From positions 1 through 31,437 of the forward strand of contig DCIK01000023.1 in the NCBI GenBank assembly GCA_002315975.1: a stretch of 31,437 nucleotides of DNA, in the 5' to 3' direction. The stretch's first letter is position 1; every line of letters begins with the position of its first letter. Below the pieces are notes generated by a model. It did not search any database and had not been told where the DNA came from. It was given only the letters and a program-made list of their open reading frames with translations. The translations under genes and the position numbers were made by a program. Shown here piece by piece: positions 7,169-14,425 of the stretch. The stretch is from Clostridiales bacterium UBA1728 (lineage in GTDB: Bacteria; Bacillota; Clostridia; Oscillospirales; Oscillospiraceae).

Positions 7169-7426
7169 TCACAATCGGCGCTTCAGGGGCTCACTGCCGT
7201 CTACCAGTATGATGTCCTCGCCCAGGCGGGATATTCCCGTCCAGGGGAGCATATAGTCGTCCTCCCGGCCGAAAATGCCCAGCAGCCGGGGCTTTCCGGG
7301 TACCAGCAGCGCCACGATCCGCCCGGTGGCGGTGTCCAGCAGCACATCGCTCACATAGCCCAGCCTTTCCCCGGTGCGGGTGTTGATCACCTCGCGATAA
7401 CGCAGTTCCTGCAAACTCAGTTCCAA
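7169..7426 (-). CDS. ylmC: YlmC/YmxH family PRC-barrel sporulation protein
   Basis: An 85-residue single PRC-barrel domain protein (LSLQELRYREVINTRTGERL, GYVSDVLLD, GRIVALLVPG). Proteins of this family are found in spore formers, usually beside sigG; their molecular role is not established. The start is TTG at 7426, supported by GGAGG (7437-7441) ten bases upstream; no ATG or GTG is better placed. The gap from the sigG stop is 34 bases, so the two are very likely one transcript. The stop is followed almost at once by the family F hairpin. Confidence 0.9.
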   Translation of the reverse strand: MELSLQELRYREVINTRTGERLGYVSDVLLDTATGRIVALLVPGKPRLLGIFGREDDYMLPWTGISRLGEDIILVDGSEPLKRRL

Positions 7427-7460
7427 AATGACCTCGCCTCCCGGAAAAGCCTATGCGCCC

Positions 7461-8243
7461 TCAGGCCATAATATTCTTCTTGATCCGCTCGATGGCGCTC
7501 TTTTCCAGCCGTGACACCTGAGCCTGAGAGATGCCCACCATGGACGAAACCTCCATCTGTGTCCGTCCCTCGTAGAATCGCAGGGACAGAATGCGCTTTT
7601 CCCTCTCGGAAAGCCGCTGCATGGCATCGTCCATGGCCATGGTCTCGATCCACGCCTCGTCGGTGTTGGCCGGGTCGGAGAGCTGATCCATCACGGTCAG
7701 ATCCTCGCCGCTGCCGTCGCTGTAGACCGGCTCTGACAGGCTCAGCGGGTCGCTGATGGCATCCAGCGCAAAGACCACCTCCCGCCGCTCCAGTCCCAGC
7801 GCCGCGGCAATCTCCTCCATGCCGGGCTCCCGCCCGGTCTCGCTGAGGAGCCGCTCCTTGGTTTGCAGTACCCGGTAGGCCGTGTCCCGTATGCTCCGGG
7901 AGATGCGCAAGGGACTGTTGTCCCGCAGATAGCGGCGAATTTCCCCGGCAATCATGGGCACCCCGTAGGTGCTGAAGCGCACATCGTGCTGCTCCAGGTC
8001 AAAGTTGTCAATGGCCTTCATCAGCCCGATGCAGCCCACCTGAAAGAGGTCGTCCATGCTCTCGCCCCGGGCGTTGAAGCGCTGAAGCACGCTGAGCACC
8101 AGCCGCAGGTTGCCCTCAATGAGCTCGCTGCGGGCCAGCTCGTCCCCCTGTCGGCTCCGCTGCAATAGCTGCCGGGTGCGCTCCGCGTTCAGCAGCGGCA
8201 GTCTGGCGGTGTTCACCCCGCATATTTCCACTTTTCCCTGCAA
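7461..8243 (-). CDS. sigG: RNA polymerase sigma-G factor (forespore)
   Basis: A 260-residue sigma-70 family factor that closely tracks Bacillus subtilis SigG, including the diagnostic N-terminal KVEICGVNTARLPLL. SigG directs late forespore genes during sporulation. Region 2 is NLRLVLSVLQRFNARGESMDDLFQ...VRFSTYGVPMIAGEIRRYLRDN; region 4 ends with the helix-turn-helix TQMEVSSMVGISQAQVSRLEKS. SigF is the main alternative, but the KVEICGV start and the ylmC neighbour favour SigG. The start is TTG at 8243, preceded by AAAGGAGG (8251-8258) seven bases upstream. No SigF/SigG-type promoter could be identified with confidence. The gene shows the organism makes, or recently made, endospores. Confidence 0.96.
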   Translation of the reverse strand: MQGKVEICGVNTARLPLLNAERTRQLLQRSRQGDELARSELIEGNLRLVLSVLQRFNARGESMDDLFQVGCIGLMKAIDNFDLEQHDVRFSTYGVPMIAGEIRRYLRDNSPLRISRSIRDTAYRVLQTKERLLSETGREPGMEEIAAALGLERREVVFALDAISDPLSLSEPVYSDGSGEDLTVMDQLSDPANTDEAWIETMAMDDAMQRLSEREKRILSLRFYEGRTQMEVSSMVGISQAQVSRLEKSAIERIKKNIMA

Positions 8244-8301
8244 AGTCCCGCCTCCTTTTCATGCCCTTAGTGTGGACAGAGGCGCCGGTTTTTAGTCGTG
8301 C

Positions 8302-8330
8302 TTGCATTTTCAGGGAAAATATGGTAGGGT
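8302..8330 (+). promoter_or_regulatory. Possible promoter for the MBL-fold gene
   Basis: TTGCAT (8302-8307), 17 bases and TAGGGT (8325-8330) lie about 50 bases before the start codon. The -10 box is a weak match. Confidence 0.4.
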
Positions 8331-8381
8331 TTATGTACAAAAAACCCATTGACAAGGAAGAATCAAAGGAGGAACCCCATC

Positions 8382-8996
8382 ATGTCCGGCATTACTCTGA
8401 CCCATCTGGGTCATTCCTGCTTCCGCGTGGAGTACGGAGACTACAGCTTTGTGCTAGACCCCTTCGCCGACGGCTCCGTGCCCGGGATGGCCAACATCCG
8501 CGAGCAGGCCGACGCGGTCTTTTGCAGCCACGGCCACGGCGACCACAGCTTTGCCGAGGGTGTGACCCTCTCCGGCAGAGCCGCCCCTCCCGACTTCAAA
8601 GTCACGGAGCTGCGGAGCTACCACGACGATGCCAGGGGCAGCAAGCGGGGCGAGAACATCCTGCGCCGCTTCGACTGCGGCGAGCTGAGTGTGGTGCACA
8701 TGGGCGACATCGGCTGTATGCCCACGGAGGAGCAGCTTGCGGCGCTCCGGGGCTGCACGGTGCTGCTGATTCCCGTGGGCGGCTTCTACACCGTCAACGG
8801 TGATGAGGCCTACGCCATCGCCGAGAGGATCGCGCCCCGCTGCGTGGTGCCCATGCACTACCGGGGCAAGGGCTTCGGCTACGAGGTCATCGGCACGGCG
8901 GAGGCGTTCACGGCCCACTATGAGACTGTGACGAAGGTGGACAAAAGCTTCGTGGTGGATGAAAAATCTCCCGTCGGCTGCGTTGTAACCCTATAA
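8382..8996 (+). CDS. Metallo-beta-lactamase-fold hydrolase
   Basis: A 204-residue MBL-fold protein resembling the UPF0173/UlaG-like branch. The metal-binding signature HGHGDH is at residues 50-55, after a short N-terminal sheet (LTHLGHSCFRVEYG) typical of that branch, and further metal ligands are likely in VVHMGDIG and VVPMHYRGKG. Members are uncharacterised metal-dependent hydrolases; the substrate cannot be deduced. The start at 8382 is chosen for AAAGGAGG (8366-8372) nine bases upstream; an in-frame TTG at 8349 lacks such a site. The gene is divergent from sigG and 57 bases ahead of the SleB-like gene. Confidence 0.9.
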   Translation: MSGITLTHLGHSCFRVEYGDYSFVLDPFADGSVPGMANIREQADAVFCSHGHGDHSFAEGVTLSGRAAPPDFKVTELRSYHDDARGSKRGENILRRFDCGELSVVHMGDIGCMPTEEQLAALRGCTVLLIPVGGFYTVNGDEAYAIAERIAPRCVVPMHYRGKGFGYEVIGTAEAFTAHYETVTKVDKSFVVDEKSPVGCVVTL

Positions 8997-9053
8997 AGCG
9001 ACAAAATACGCAGGACTTCTCCTGTATACTGCCCCTGAAAGGCGGTGCAAAAC

Positions 9054-9527
9054 ATGAGAAGACTGCGTATTTTGATTTTTCTGCTGATTTTATCCCTGCT
9101 GCTGCCCACGGCAGTGCTGGCGCAGGAGCCGGAAGAGGACGACCGGGAGCTGCTGGCCAGGGCCATCTATGCCTGCACGGGCATCGTCAGCTTCTGCGAC
9201 GAGTGGCGGCTGTGCATCGGGGAGCTGCTGCTGAACCGGGTGGCGTCCCCGGAATTCCCGGACACGCTCTCCGAGGTCATCTACGCCGATGAGCGCTATT
9301 GCGGCAAGGTGGAGGGCTATTTCGCCGCCATCCAACCGGACAAACGCGCCTATGACGCAGCGGACAGGCTTCTGGCCGGAGAGCGGGTGCTGAAGGACCA
9401 GCGGGTGGTCTGGCAGGACTGCCATATCTACGACGGCGGCGTGTGCAAAAGTCTCTACGACTACCGCTGGGGCACCATCCGCTTCTGCTACAGCGCAGAG
9501 CCGGGGCTCTACAGCCTGGCAGCGTAA
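9054..9527 (+). CDS. Secreted SleB-like protein lacking catalytic Glu
   Basis: A 157-residue protein with a clear signal peptide (MRRLRILIFLLILSLLLPTA, cleavage near residue 23). The mature part aligns by eye with the cell-wall hydrolase family of SleB/CwlJ (spore-cortex lytic enzymes): ELLARAIYA, GELLLNRVASPEFPDTL, and DAADRLLAGE. In active members the helix after ARAIYA reads AEARGE and carries the catalytic glutamate; here it reads CTGIVSF. The mature domain has seven cysteines (41, 48, 54, 83, 123, 131, 145), unusual for the family. It may be a binding or regulatory relative rather than an enzyme. ATG 9054 is preferred over GTG 9045 because of GAAAGG upstream. A family D repeat begins just after the stop. 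Confidence 0.7.
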   Translation: MRRLRILIFLLILSLLLPTAVLAQEPEEDDRELLARAIYACTGIVSFCDEWRLCIGELLLNRVASPEFPDTLSEVIYADERYCGKVEGYFAAIQPDKRAYDAADRLLAGERVLKDQRVVWQDCHIYDGGVCKSLYDYRWGTIRFCYSAEPGLYSLAA

Positions 9528-9530
9528 AGC

Positions 9531-9794
9531 GCGGCTGGCGGTGGGAAAGAGATAAGAAGAGCGCCGACAGAATGTCGGCGGAGGAGGAAATGAACCCCTT
9601 CCGCTCAGTCGCTGATGCTCAGCAGTTTGCAGCGGCAGCGGAAAGCTATCCCGAAGCGTCTGGAAGATTGAGGAAGCAAGGCCGTAGAGCTTGAGATTTT
9701 CCGACGGCGGCGTGCTGCCGCCGAAAGGCTCTTTCTCTTTTGCACCGGGCGCGGCGCGTTTTCTCTTTCTCGCGAGAAAGAGAAAATGGGGGGC
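9531..9794. repeat. Family D inverted-repeat element, 5'-truncated copy
   Basis: This gene-free stretch between the SleB-like gene and mglC is a diverged copy of the 25881-26246 element. Shared blocks include GGCTGGCGGTGG, the paired GCCGACAGAATGTCGGC, CCCCTTCCGCTCAG, GAGGAAGCAAGGCCG, GGCGGC..GCCGCCGAAAG, CACCGGGCGCGGCGC and the terminal ATGGGGGGCGCA. The left outermost 45 bases (CCCCCCATTC end) are missing. The last 30 bases before the end form a perfect palindrome around CGCG (TTTCTCGCGAGAAA). No open frame here has a ribosome site. Confidence 0.8.
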
Positions 9795-9797
9795 GCA

Positions 9798-9830
9798 AAT
9801 AAAAACAGCCACGGCGTTGTGCCGTGGCTG
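9798..9830 (-). terminator. Terminator of the mgl operon
   Basis: On the minus strand a 10-bp perfect stem (CAGCCACGGC/GCCGTGGCTG, 9806-9830) is followed by TTTTTATTT. It lies ten bases past the mglC stop. Confidence 0.9.
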
Positions 9831-9839
9831 AAATCAACT

Positions 9840-10853
9840 TTACTTCTTGGCGATGTACTTGCGGATATCCAGAGCCACGGCGACGACGATGACGAGGCCC
9901 TGCACGATGAAGTTGTAGTAGGGGTTCACGCCCAGGAACTGCAGCACGATCTTCAGCAGCTCAAACACCAGCACGCCCACCAGGACGCCGCCCACGGTGC
10001 CGATGCCGCCGGTGGTGGACACGCCGCCGATGGTGCAGCCGGCGATGGCCTCCAGCTCATAGCCGGAGCCCAGACCGGAGGAAGCGCCGCCGGCCTTGGC
10101 AGCCAGCAGGTAGCCGGCCACGGCGTACATAACACCGGCCAGCATATAGATTTTGGTGAGCGTCCAGGCGGTGTTGACGCCGGAGACCTCGGCAGCGTTC
10201 TCGTTGCCGCCGATGGCGTACATATACTTGCCGTGGCGGGTCTTGTTGTAGAGGAACCAGAACAGCAGACCGAAGAACAGCGCCACAAAGAACAGATAGG
10301 GGATATAGAAGCTCTTCACATCGCCGATGCGGCCCGTAACGCGCTTGATATACTGGTTGTTGAAGCCGCCGATGGGCTGGGCATCGGTGAGCACCAGGCA
10401 GATGCCGTAGACGATGGTCTGGGTGCCCAGCGTGGTGATGAAGGGGGGCACATGGAGCCGGGTGATGATGGTGCCGTTGACAAAGCCGAAGAGGGCGCCC
10501 AGCGCGATGACGATGAGCAGAGCTACCCACATATTAAACTCGGGCAGGTTGGCAAAGCGGCGGGAGGCATAGTCGGCGCGCTGCACCAGAATGCCGGTAA
10601 TGCAGGCGGCCAGACCCACCTGACGGCCGGCGCTCAGGTCAGTGCCCTTGGTGATGAGGCAGCCGGAAACGCCCAGCGCGATGAGAAAGCGGACGGCGGT
10701 GTTGGAAACCAGATTGTTCAGGTTGCCCCAGGAGAAGAACTTCTCCTTGGTGATGCCCACGATCACGGCGGCCAGTACCAGCAGCACCACGATGGGGTTG
10801 GCCTTTATGTATCCGACAATGGCCTCAATGGGGCTCTTTTTTGTTTTCTGCAT
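9840..10853 (-). CDS. mglC: Galactose/methylgalactoside ABC permease
   Basis: A 337-residue membrane permease of the sugar ABC family (MglC/RbsC/XylH). It forms the channel for sugar brought by MglB and driven by MglA. About ten hydrophobic segments are visible; conserved stretches include GTDLSAGRQVGL, VPPFITTLGTQTI, and AIGGNENAAEVSGVN, with the family's EAA-like loop AIAGCTIGGVSTTGGIGTVGG. RbsC is similar, but the partner MglB carries a calcium-loop motif, favouring galactose/glucose. The start at 10853 has GAGGAGGAAG upstream; an in-frame codon 12 residues earlier would overlap the mglA end. The gap from mglA is 16 bases. It is the last gene of the operon. Confidence 0.94.
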   Translation of the reverse strand: MQKTKKSPIEAIVGYIKANPIVVLLVLAAVIVGITKEKFFSWGNLNNLVSNTAVRFLIALGVSGCLITKGTDLSAGRQVGLAACITGILVQRADYASRRFANLPEFNMWVALLIVIALGALFGFVNGTIITRLHVPPFITTLGTQTIVYGICLVLTDAQPIGGFNNQYIKRVTGRIGDVKSFYIPYLFFVALFFGLLFWFLYNKTRHGKYMYAIGGNENAAEVSGVNTAWTLTKIYMLAGVMYAVAGYLLAAKAGGASSGLGSGYELEAIAGCTIGGVSTTGGIGTVGGVLVGVLVFELLKIVLQFLGVNPYYNFIVQGLVIVVAVALDIRKYIAKK

Positions 10854-10869
10854 GATTCTCTTCCTCCTC

Positions 10870-12381
10870 TTATTCGAACTGGGTTGCAAGGCTCATGATG
10901 TTTTCCTGAGTGGCCTCTTCGCCCTCCAGGAAGCCGGTGACGCGGCCGTCGCACATGACCATGATCCGATCGGACATACCGATGAGCTCGCTCATCTCCG
11001 AGGAGATCATGATAATGCTCTTGCCCTGGGCGGCCAGATCGGCGATGATGCAGTAAATCTCGTACTTGGCACCCACATCGATTCCGCGGGTGGGCTCGTC
11101 GAGGATGAGCACATCGGGGTCGTTGGCCAGCCAGCGTCCCACCAGCACCTTCTGCTGGTTGCCGCCGGAGAGAGACTGAATCTGGGTCTTGCCGGAGGGG
11201 GTTTTGATGTTCATTTTCTGAACATTCTCATCCACCAGAGCGTCGATCTTCCTGCTGTTGAGCATGATGCCGAAGTCCAGATACTTATTGAGCGAGGATA
11301 CGGAGATATTGTCCGCCACGGAGAGAACGCCCAGAATACCGCTGCCGCGCCGATCCTCCGTGAGCATGGCCACGCCCTGATCGATGGCATCCTTGGGGCG
11401 GTTGATTTTCATGTCCTTGCCCTTGTAGCGGATGGTGCCGGTGGTGTGGGAGCGGGTGCCGAATAGACCCTCCATGAGCTCGGTGCGCTGAGCGCCCACC
11501 AGACCGCCTACGCCCAGAATCTCGCCCTTGCGGAGATTAAAGCTCACATTGCGGAAGCTCTTGGGGTTGATGGAGCTGAAGTTTTCCACCTCAAAGACCA
11601 CCTCGGCGGGCTTGTTCTCCCGCTTGGGGTAGAGGTTGGTGAGCTCGCGGCCCACCATTTTGGTGATGATGCTCTCGGTGGTCATCTCGCTGGCGGGCCA
11701 GGTGCCGATGTACTGGCCGTCACGCATGATGGTCACATCGTCGGCAATGCGCAGAATCTCGTCCATCTTGTGAGAGATGTAGACGATGGCCACGCCGTCC
11801 TTCTTCAGATCATCGATGATGCGGAAGAGAGCCTCCACCTCGTTCTGAGTCAGGGAGGAGGTGGGCTCGTCAAGAATCAGCACCCGGCAGTTGGCGGAGA
11901 CGGCCTTGGCAATCTCCACGCTCTGCATCTGGCTGACGCTGAGCTCGCCCAGCTTCTGCCGGGGATCGAAGTCCATGCGGACCTTTTTCAGCAGCTCGGC
12001 GGTGTCTTCATACATTTTTTTGTGGTCTACCACGGGGATAAAGCCCAGAGCCTTCTTCATGGGATAGCGGCCCAGGAAAATATTCTCGCCGATGGTGCGC
12101 GCGGGGATGGGCTGAAGCTCCTGATGCACCATGGCGATGCCCTTTTTCAGCGCGTCCATGGGATCGTGGATCTGAGTCTTCGTGCCGTCGATGTAGATTT
12201 CGCCCTCGTCCATGGTGTAGATGCCGAACATACACTTCATCAGCGTGGACTTGCCGGCGCCGTTCTCGCCCATGAGGGCATGGACGCTGCCGGGACGGAG
12301 CTGAAGCTGCACATGGTCCAGAGCCTTTACACCGGGGAAGGACTTACAGACACCGCGCATCTCCAACAGAAATTCGGACAT
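10870..12381 (-). CDS. mglA: Galactose/methylgalactoside ABC ATPase
   Basis: A 503-residue double ATPase of the sugar ABC type. The first half has Walker A GENGAGKST (38-46), an unusual signature LSVSQMQSVEIAKA and Walker B VLILDEPTSSL. The second half has a degenerate Walker A (GLVGAQRTEL), a canonical LSGGNQQKV and VLILDEPTRGIDVG. One weak and one strong nucleotide site is the norm for MglA and RbsA. The start at 12381 is supported by AGGAGGG nine bases upstream and by homology (EMRGVCKSFPGVKALD). It lies 260 bases after mglB; that gap holds a terminator and a family B repeat. Confidence 0.95.
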   Translation of the reverse strand: MSEFLLEMRGVCKSFPGVKALDHVQLQLRPGSVHALMGENGAGKSTLMKCMFGIYTMDEGEIYIDGTKTQIHDPMDALKKGIAMVHQELQPIPARTIGENIFLGRYPMKKALGFIPVVDHKKMYEDTAELLKKVRMDFDPRQKLGELSVSQMQSVEIAKAVSANCRVLILDEPTSSLTQNEVEALFRIIDDLKKDGVAIVYISHKMDEILRIADDVTIMRDGQYIGTWPASEMTTESIITKMVGRELTNLYPKRENKPAEVVFEVENFSSINPKSFRNVSFNLRKGEILGVGGLVGAQRTELMEGLFGTRSHTTGTIRYKGKDMKINRPKDAIDQGVAMLTEDRRGSGILGVLSVADNISVSSLNKYLDFGIMLNSRKIDALVDENVQKMNIKTPSGKTQIQSLSGGNQQKVLVGRWLANDPDVLILDEPTRGIDVGAKYEIYCIIADLAAQGKSIIMISSEMSELIGMSDRIMVMCDGRVTGFLEGEEATQENIMSLATQFE

Positions 12382-12456
12382 TATTGCAACCCTCCTGTTT
12401 TTGACTATTGCACCAGCGGTGCTTTCCGGGGATGAGAACCTCTCCCGACACTTCGT

Positions 12457-12553
12457 GCCACCCTCCCCAAAGGGGAGGGCAACTCTCCCGCCCCTGCGGG
12501 GCAAAAGACTTCTCCTTTGGGGAAGCTGGCTCGCGAAGCGAGACTGAAGAGGT
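12457..12553. repeat. Family B-related element between mglB and mglA
   Basis: It contains GCCACCCTCCCC/GGGGAGGGC and CCCGCCCCTGCGGGG hairpins, then CTCCTTTGGGGAAGCTGG and the hairpin CTCGC-GAA-GCGAG (12530-12542) followed by ACTGAAGAGGT. The last part matches the unit at 25717-25763. It sits inside the mgl operon, upstream of mglA. Confidence 0.7.
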
Positions 12554-12586
12554 ATTTCACACCCGGAAAACATCGGGGCGTCATTG

Positions 12587-12620
12587 TAAAAACGGCTGAG
12601 CCTTTTTGGGGCCCAGCCGT
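12587..12620 (-). terminator. Terminator downstream of mglB
   Basis: On the minus strand ACGGCTG (12620-12614) pairs with CAGCCGT (12598-12592), with inner GGCC/GGCT pairing, followed by TTTTAC. It begins about 20 bases after the mglB stop, before mglA, so it probably makes mglB mRNA more abundant than mglAC mRNA. Confidence 0.75.
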
Positions 12621-12641
12621 ATGATTGCGAAAGGGATTAAA

Positions 12642-13688
12642 TTACTTGACCATCACGTAGTCGACCCAGTAGTAGTTGTCGATGGTCTCGCCGTGGAGAG
12701 CCTTGACAGCCACGTCGACAGCGGTGTGGGACTGGCCAATGTGGTCGTTCAGAACGGTGCCGGTCATGGTGCCGTTGTTGACCATCTCAACGCACTCGTC
12801 CAGAGCGTCGACACCCAGCAGGTAGATGTCCTTGCCCACGGTGCGGCCGGCGGCCTCGATGGCAGCGTAAGCGCCGAGAGCCATGCCGTCGTTGTTGCAG
12901 AAGATGACCTCGATCTGATCACCGTACTGGGTCAGAGCGTTGGCAGCGATCTGCTGGCCCTGGGCGGTATCCCAGTTGCCAACCTGGTCGGCCAGGCACT
13001 CGACTTCGTAGCCGGCGTCGGTCAGAGCCTTGATGGAGAACTCGGTGCGGTACTGAGCGTCAACGTTCTCGGGGTCGCCCTCGATCATGACGTAGCTGAT
13101 CTTGCCGTCGCCGTTGATGTCGCCGTGGTTCTCAAGGTCAGCAACGATCTGGCCCTGGAAGGTGCCGGACTGACGGGCGTCAGCGCCGACGTAGCAGACG
13201 GTGGCGTTGTCAAGGATGCCGGCGTAGGACTCGTCGCCGTTGTCGCCGAGGGGCTCACGGTTGATGAGGACGCAGGGGATGCCGGCGGCCACGATCTTGT
13301 CGATGATGGCATCAGCGGAGGAGGTCTGGACCAGGTTCAGGATGATGACGTCCATGCCCTGGGTGATGAAGGTGTCGATCTGGTTGGACTGCTCAGCCAT
13401 GTCGTTCTTGGAGTCGACGATCTGAACATTGTACTTCTCGGTTTCGGTCTCGAGGGTCTTGAAGTAGGCTTCGATCTCGTTGCGGTAGAGGGTCATGAAG
13501 TTGTCGTTGAACTGGTAGATGGCAACGCCCACGTTGTAGGTCTTGACATCGGCAGTCTCAGCGGCGGGCTCGGCAGCGGGAGCCTCGGTAGCGGGGGTTT
13601 CGGTCTTGGTCTCTGTCTTGGTGCCGCCACAGGCGCACAGGGACAGAACCATGCACAGAGCCAGGGTCAGTGCAAGCAGCTTTTTCAT
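12642..13688 (-). CDS. mglB: Galactose/glucose-binding lipoprotein
   Basis: A 348-residue periplasmic-binding-type lipoprotein. The signal peptide ends in the lipobox LCAC (Cys20), followed by a Thr/Glu/Ala-rich linker to about residue 45. The body tracks MglB: VGVAIYQFNDNFM, a calcium-binding loop DINGDGKIS (190-198) as in enterobacterial MglB, and IEVIFCNNDGMALGAYAA. It captures galactose, glucose or a related sugar outside the membrane and hands it to MglC. The start at 13688 has GGAGGAA nine or ten bases upstream; a longer frame to 13754 lacks any signal-peptide logic. A promoter lies at 13779-13806. It is the first gene of the operon. Confidence 0.95.
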   Translation of the reverse strand: MKKLLALTLALCMVLSLCACGGTKTETKTETPATEAPAAEPAAETADVKTYNVGVAIYQFNDNFMTLYRNEIEAYFKTLETETEKYNVQIVDSKNDMAEQSNQIDTFITQGMDVIILNLVQTSSADAIIDKIVAAGIPCVLINREPLGDNGDESYAGILDNATVCYVGADARQSGTFQGQIVADLENHGDINGDGKISYVMIEGDPENVDAQYRTEFSIKALTDAGYEVECLADQVGNWDTAQGQQIAANALTQYGDQIEVIFCNNDGMALGAYAAIEAAGRTVGKDIYLLGVDALDECVEMVNNGTMTGTVLNDHIGQSHTAVDVAVKALHGETIDNYYWVDYVMVK

Positions 13689-13778
13689 TGCGGAATGTTC
13701 CTCCAAAAAAATTTGTTGTGATATGTAATCCACACCCGCAGGCGCGGTTATCACCGATATTGGTTCAGAGTTACTGTT

Positions 13779-13806
13779 ATTTTAACACAAATCAAGGTTT
13801 TGTAAA
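13779..13806 (-). promoter_or_regulatory. Promoter of the mgl operon
   Basis: On the minus strand TTTACA (13801-13806), 16 bases and TAAAAT (13779-13784) stand about 90 bases before mglB in an AT-rich island (13770-13860). The flanking ATCAAG..CTTGAT symmetry (13818-13844) could be an operator or a weak terminator. Confidence 0.65.
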
Positions 13807-13885
13807 GAGAAAAAATGTATCAAAATATATAAATATCTTGATTTGAGGATGGCGTGTAATAGAAAATACCGGGTTATCGAACAGA

Positions 13886-14287
13886 TTAGCCCTCCATGAC
13901 GGCATAAACGCTCTCGTTTTCACCCTCGCGGTAGGTGTAAACATCAAAGCCGTCGTAGTGCCAGATGCCGTCTTCGCCGTCACCCAGGCAGGAGGGGGCA
14001 TAGTCCTCGCGGCTCAGGGGCTCACCGACTGCGGCGATGAGCGCATCCACGCTCTCGCCCTCCAGCGCCCTGGCCTGCTCGTAAGCGGAGGGACCCTTCT
14101 GCTCAACCACAGGCGCTTCCGTGGGCTGCGCGGGCTCCTCGGTGGGAGCGCTCACTTCGGCGGCGGGCTCGGCGGTCACCACGGGGGCAGCGCTCGGCTG
14201 GGCTTTTTCCTCGGTCTTGCTGCCGCCGCAGGCGCAGAGGCTCAGCAGGCAGACAAGAGCGATTACGAGAGAAAGATACTTTTTCAT
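13886..14287 (-). CDS. Small hypothetical lipoprotein
   Basis: A 133-residue predicted lipoprotein of unknown function. The signal peptide ends at the lipobox LCAC (Cys20); residues 22-65 are a low-complexity Ala/Pro/Glu/Thr linker. The compact C-terminal part (66-133) contains ARALEGESVDALIAAVGEP, then SCLGDGEDGIWHYDG and VYTYREGENESVYAV, a two-layer pattern vaguely like small SmpA/BamE-type modules, but no family can be named. The ATG has AAAGGAG about ten bases upstream. It shares an almost identical signal peptide with the lipoprotein at 17061-17885 but not the rest. It lies upstream of mglB on the same strand; whether they are co-transcribed is unclear, since mglB has its own promoter. 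Confidence 0.8.
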   Translation of the reverse strand: MKKYLSLVIALVCLLSLCACGGSKTEEKAQPSAAPVVTAEPAAEVSAPTEEPAQPTEAPVVEQKGPSAYEQARALEGESVDALIAAVGEPLSREDYAPSCLGDGEDGIWHYDGFDVYTYREGENESVYAVMEG

Positions 14288-14394
14288 GTTGATATACTCC
14301 TTTATTGCAGATGTAAATTGTGAGACTTATTGGTATTCGGGCAAAAACCCGGACCCGGTGATTTTGCCCGGAACCGAACCATTGGGGAAGCAAC

Positions 14395-14420
14395 GGCTCG
14401 TCCGGGAGGCCGAGCCCTAC
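14395..14420. repeat. Family A palindromic repeat, copy 3
   Basis: A 26-base GGCTCGTCCGGGAGGCCGAG/CCCTAC unit, six bases past the stop of the SGNH gene on the minus strand. About 25 bases further on, CGGGCAAAA and TTTTGCCCG (14338-14370) form another stem without a T tract. Confidence 0.8.
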
Positions 14421-14425
14421 GGAGG

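Noticed and set aside
8244..8381. A SigF/SigG-type promoter upstream of sigG
   Set aside because: No pair of boxes at proper spacing matched the forespore consensus well enough to report.
9531..9794. Short coding frames inside the family D elements
   Set aside because: Reading frames differ between the copies, no start has a ribosome site, and the DNA is explained by inverted repeats.
12606..13721. A long plus-strand open frame opposite mglB, and another opposite mglC (9786-10898)
   Set aside because: Both are low-complexity (Val/Gly/Asp- or His/Ala-rich) shadows of clear mgl genes.
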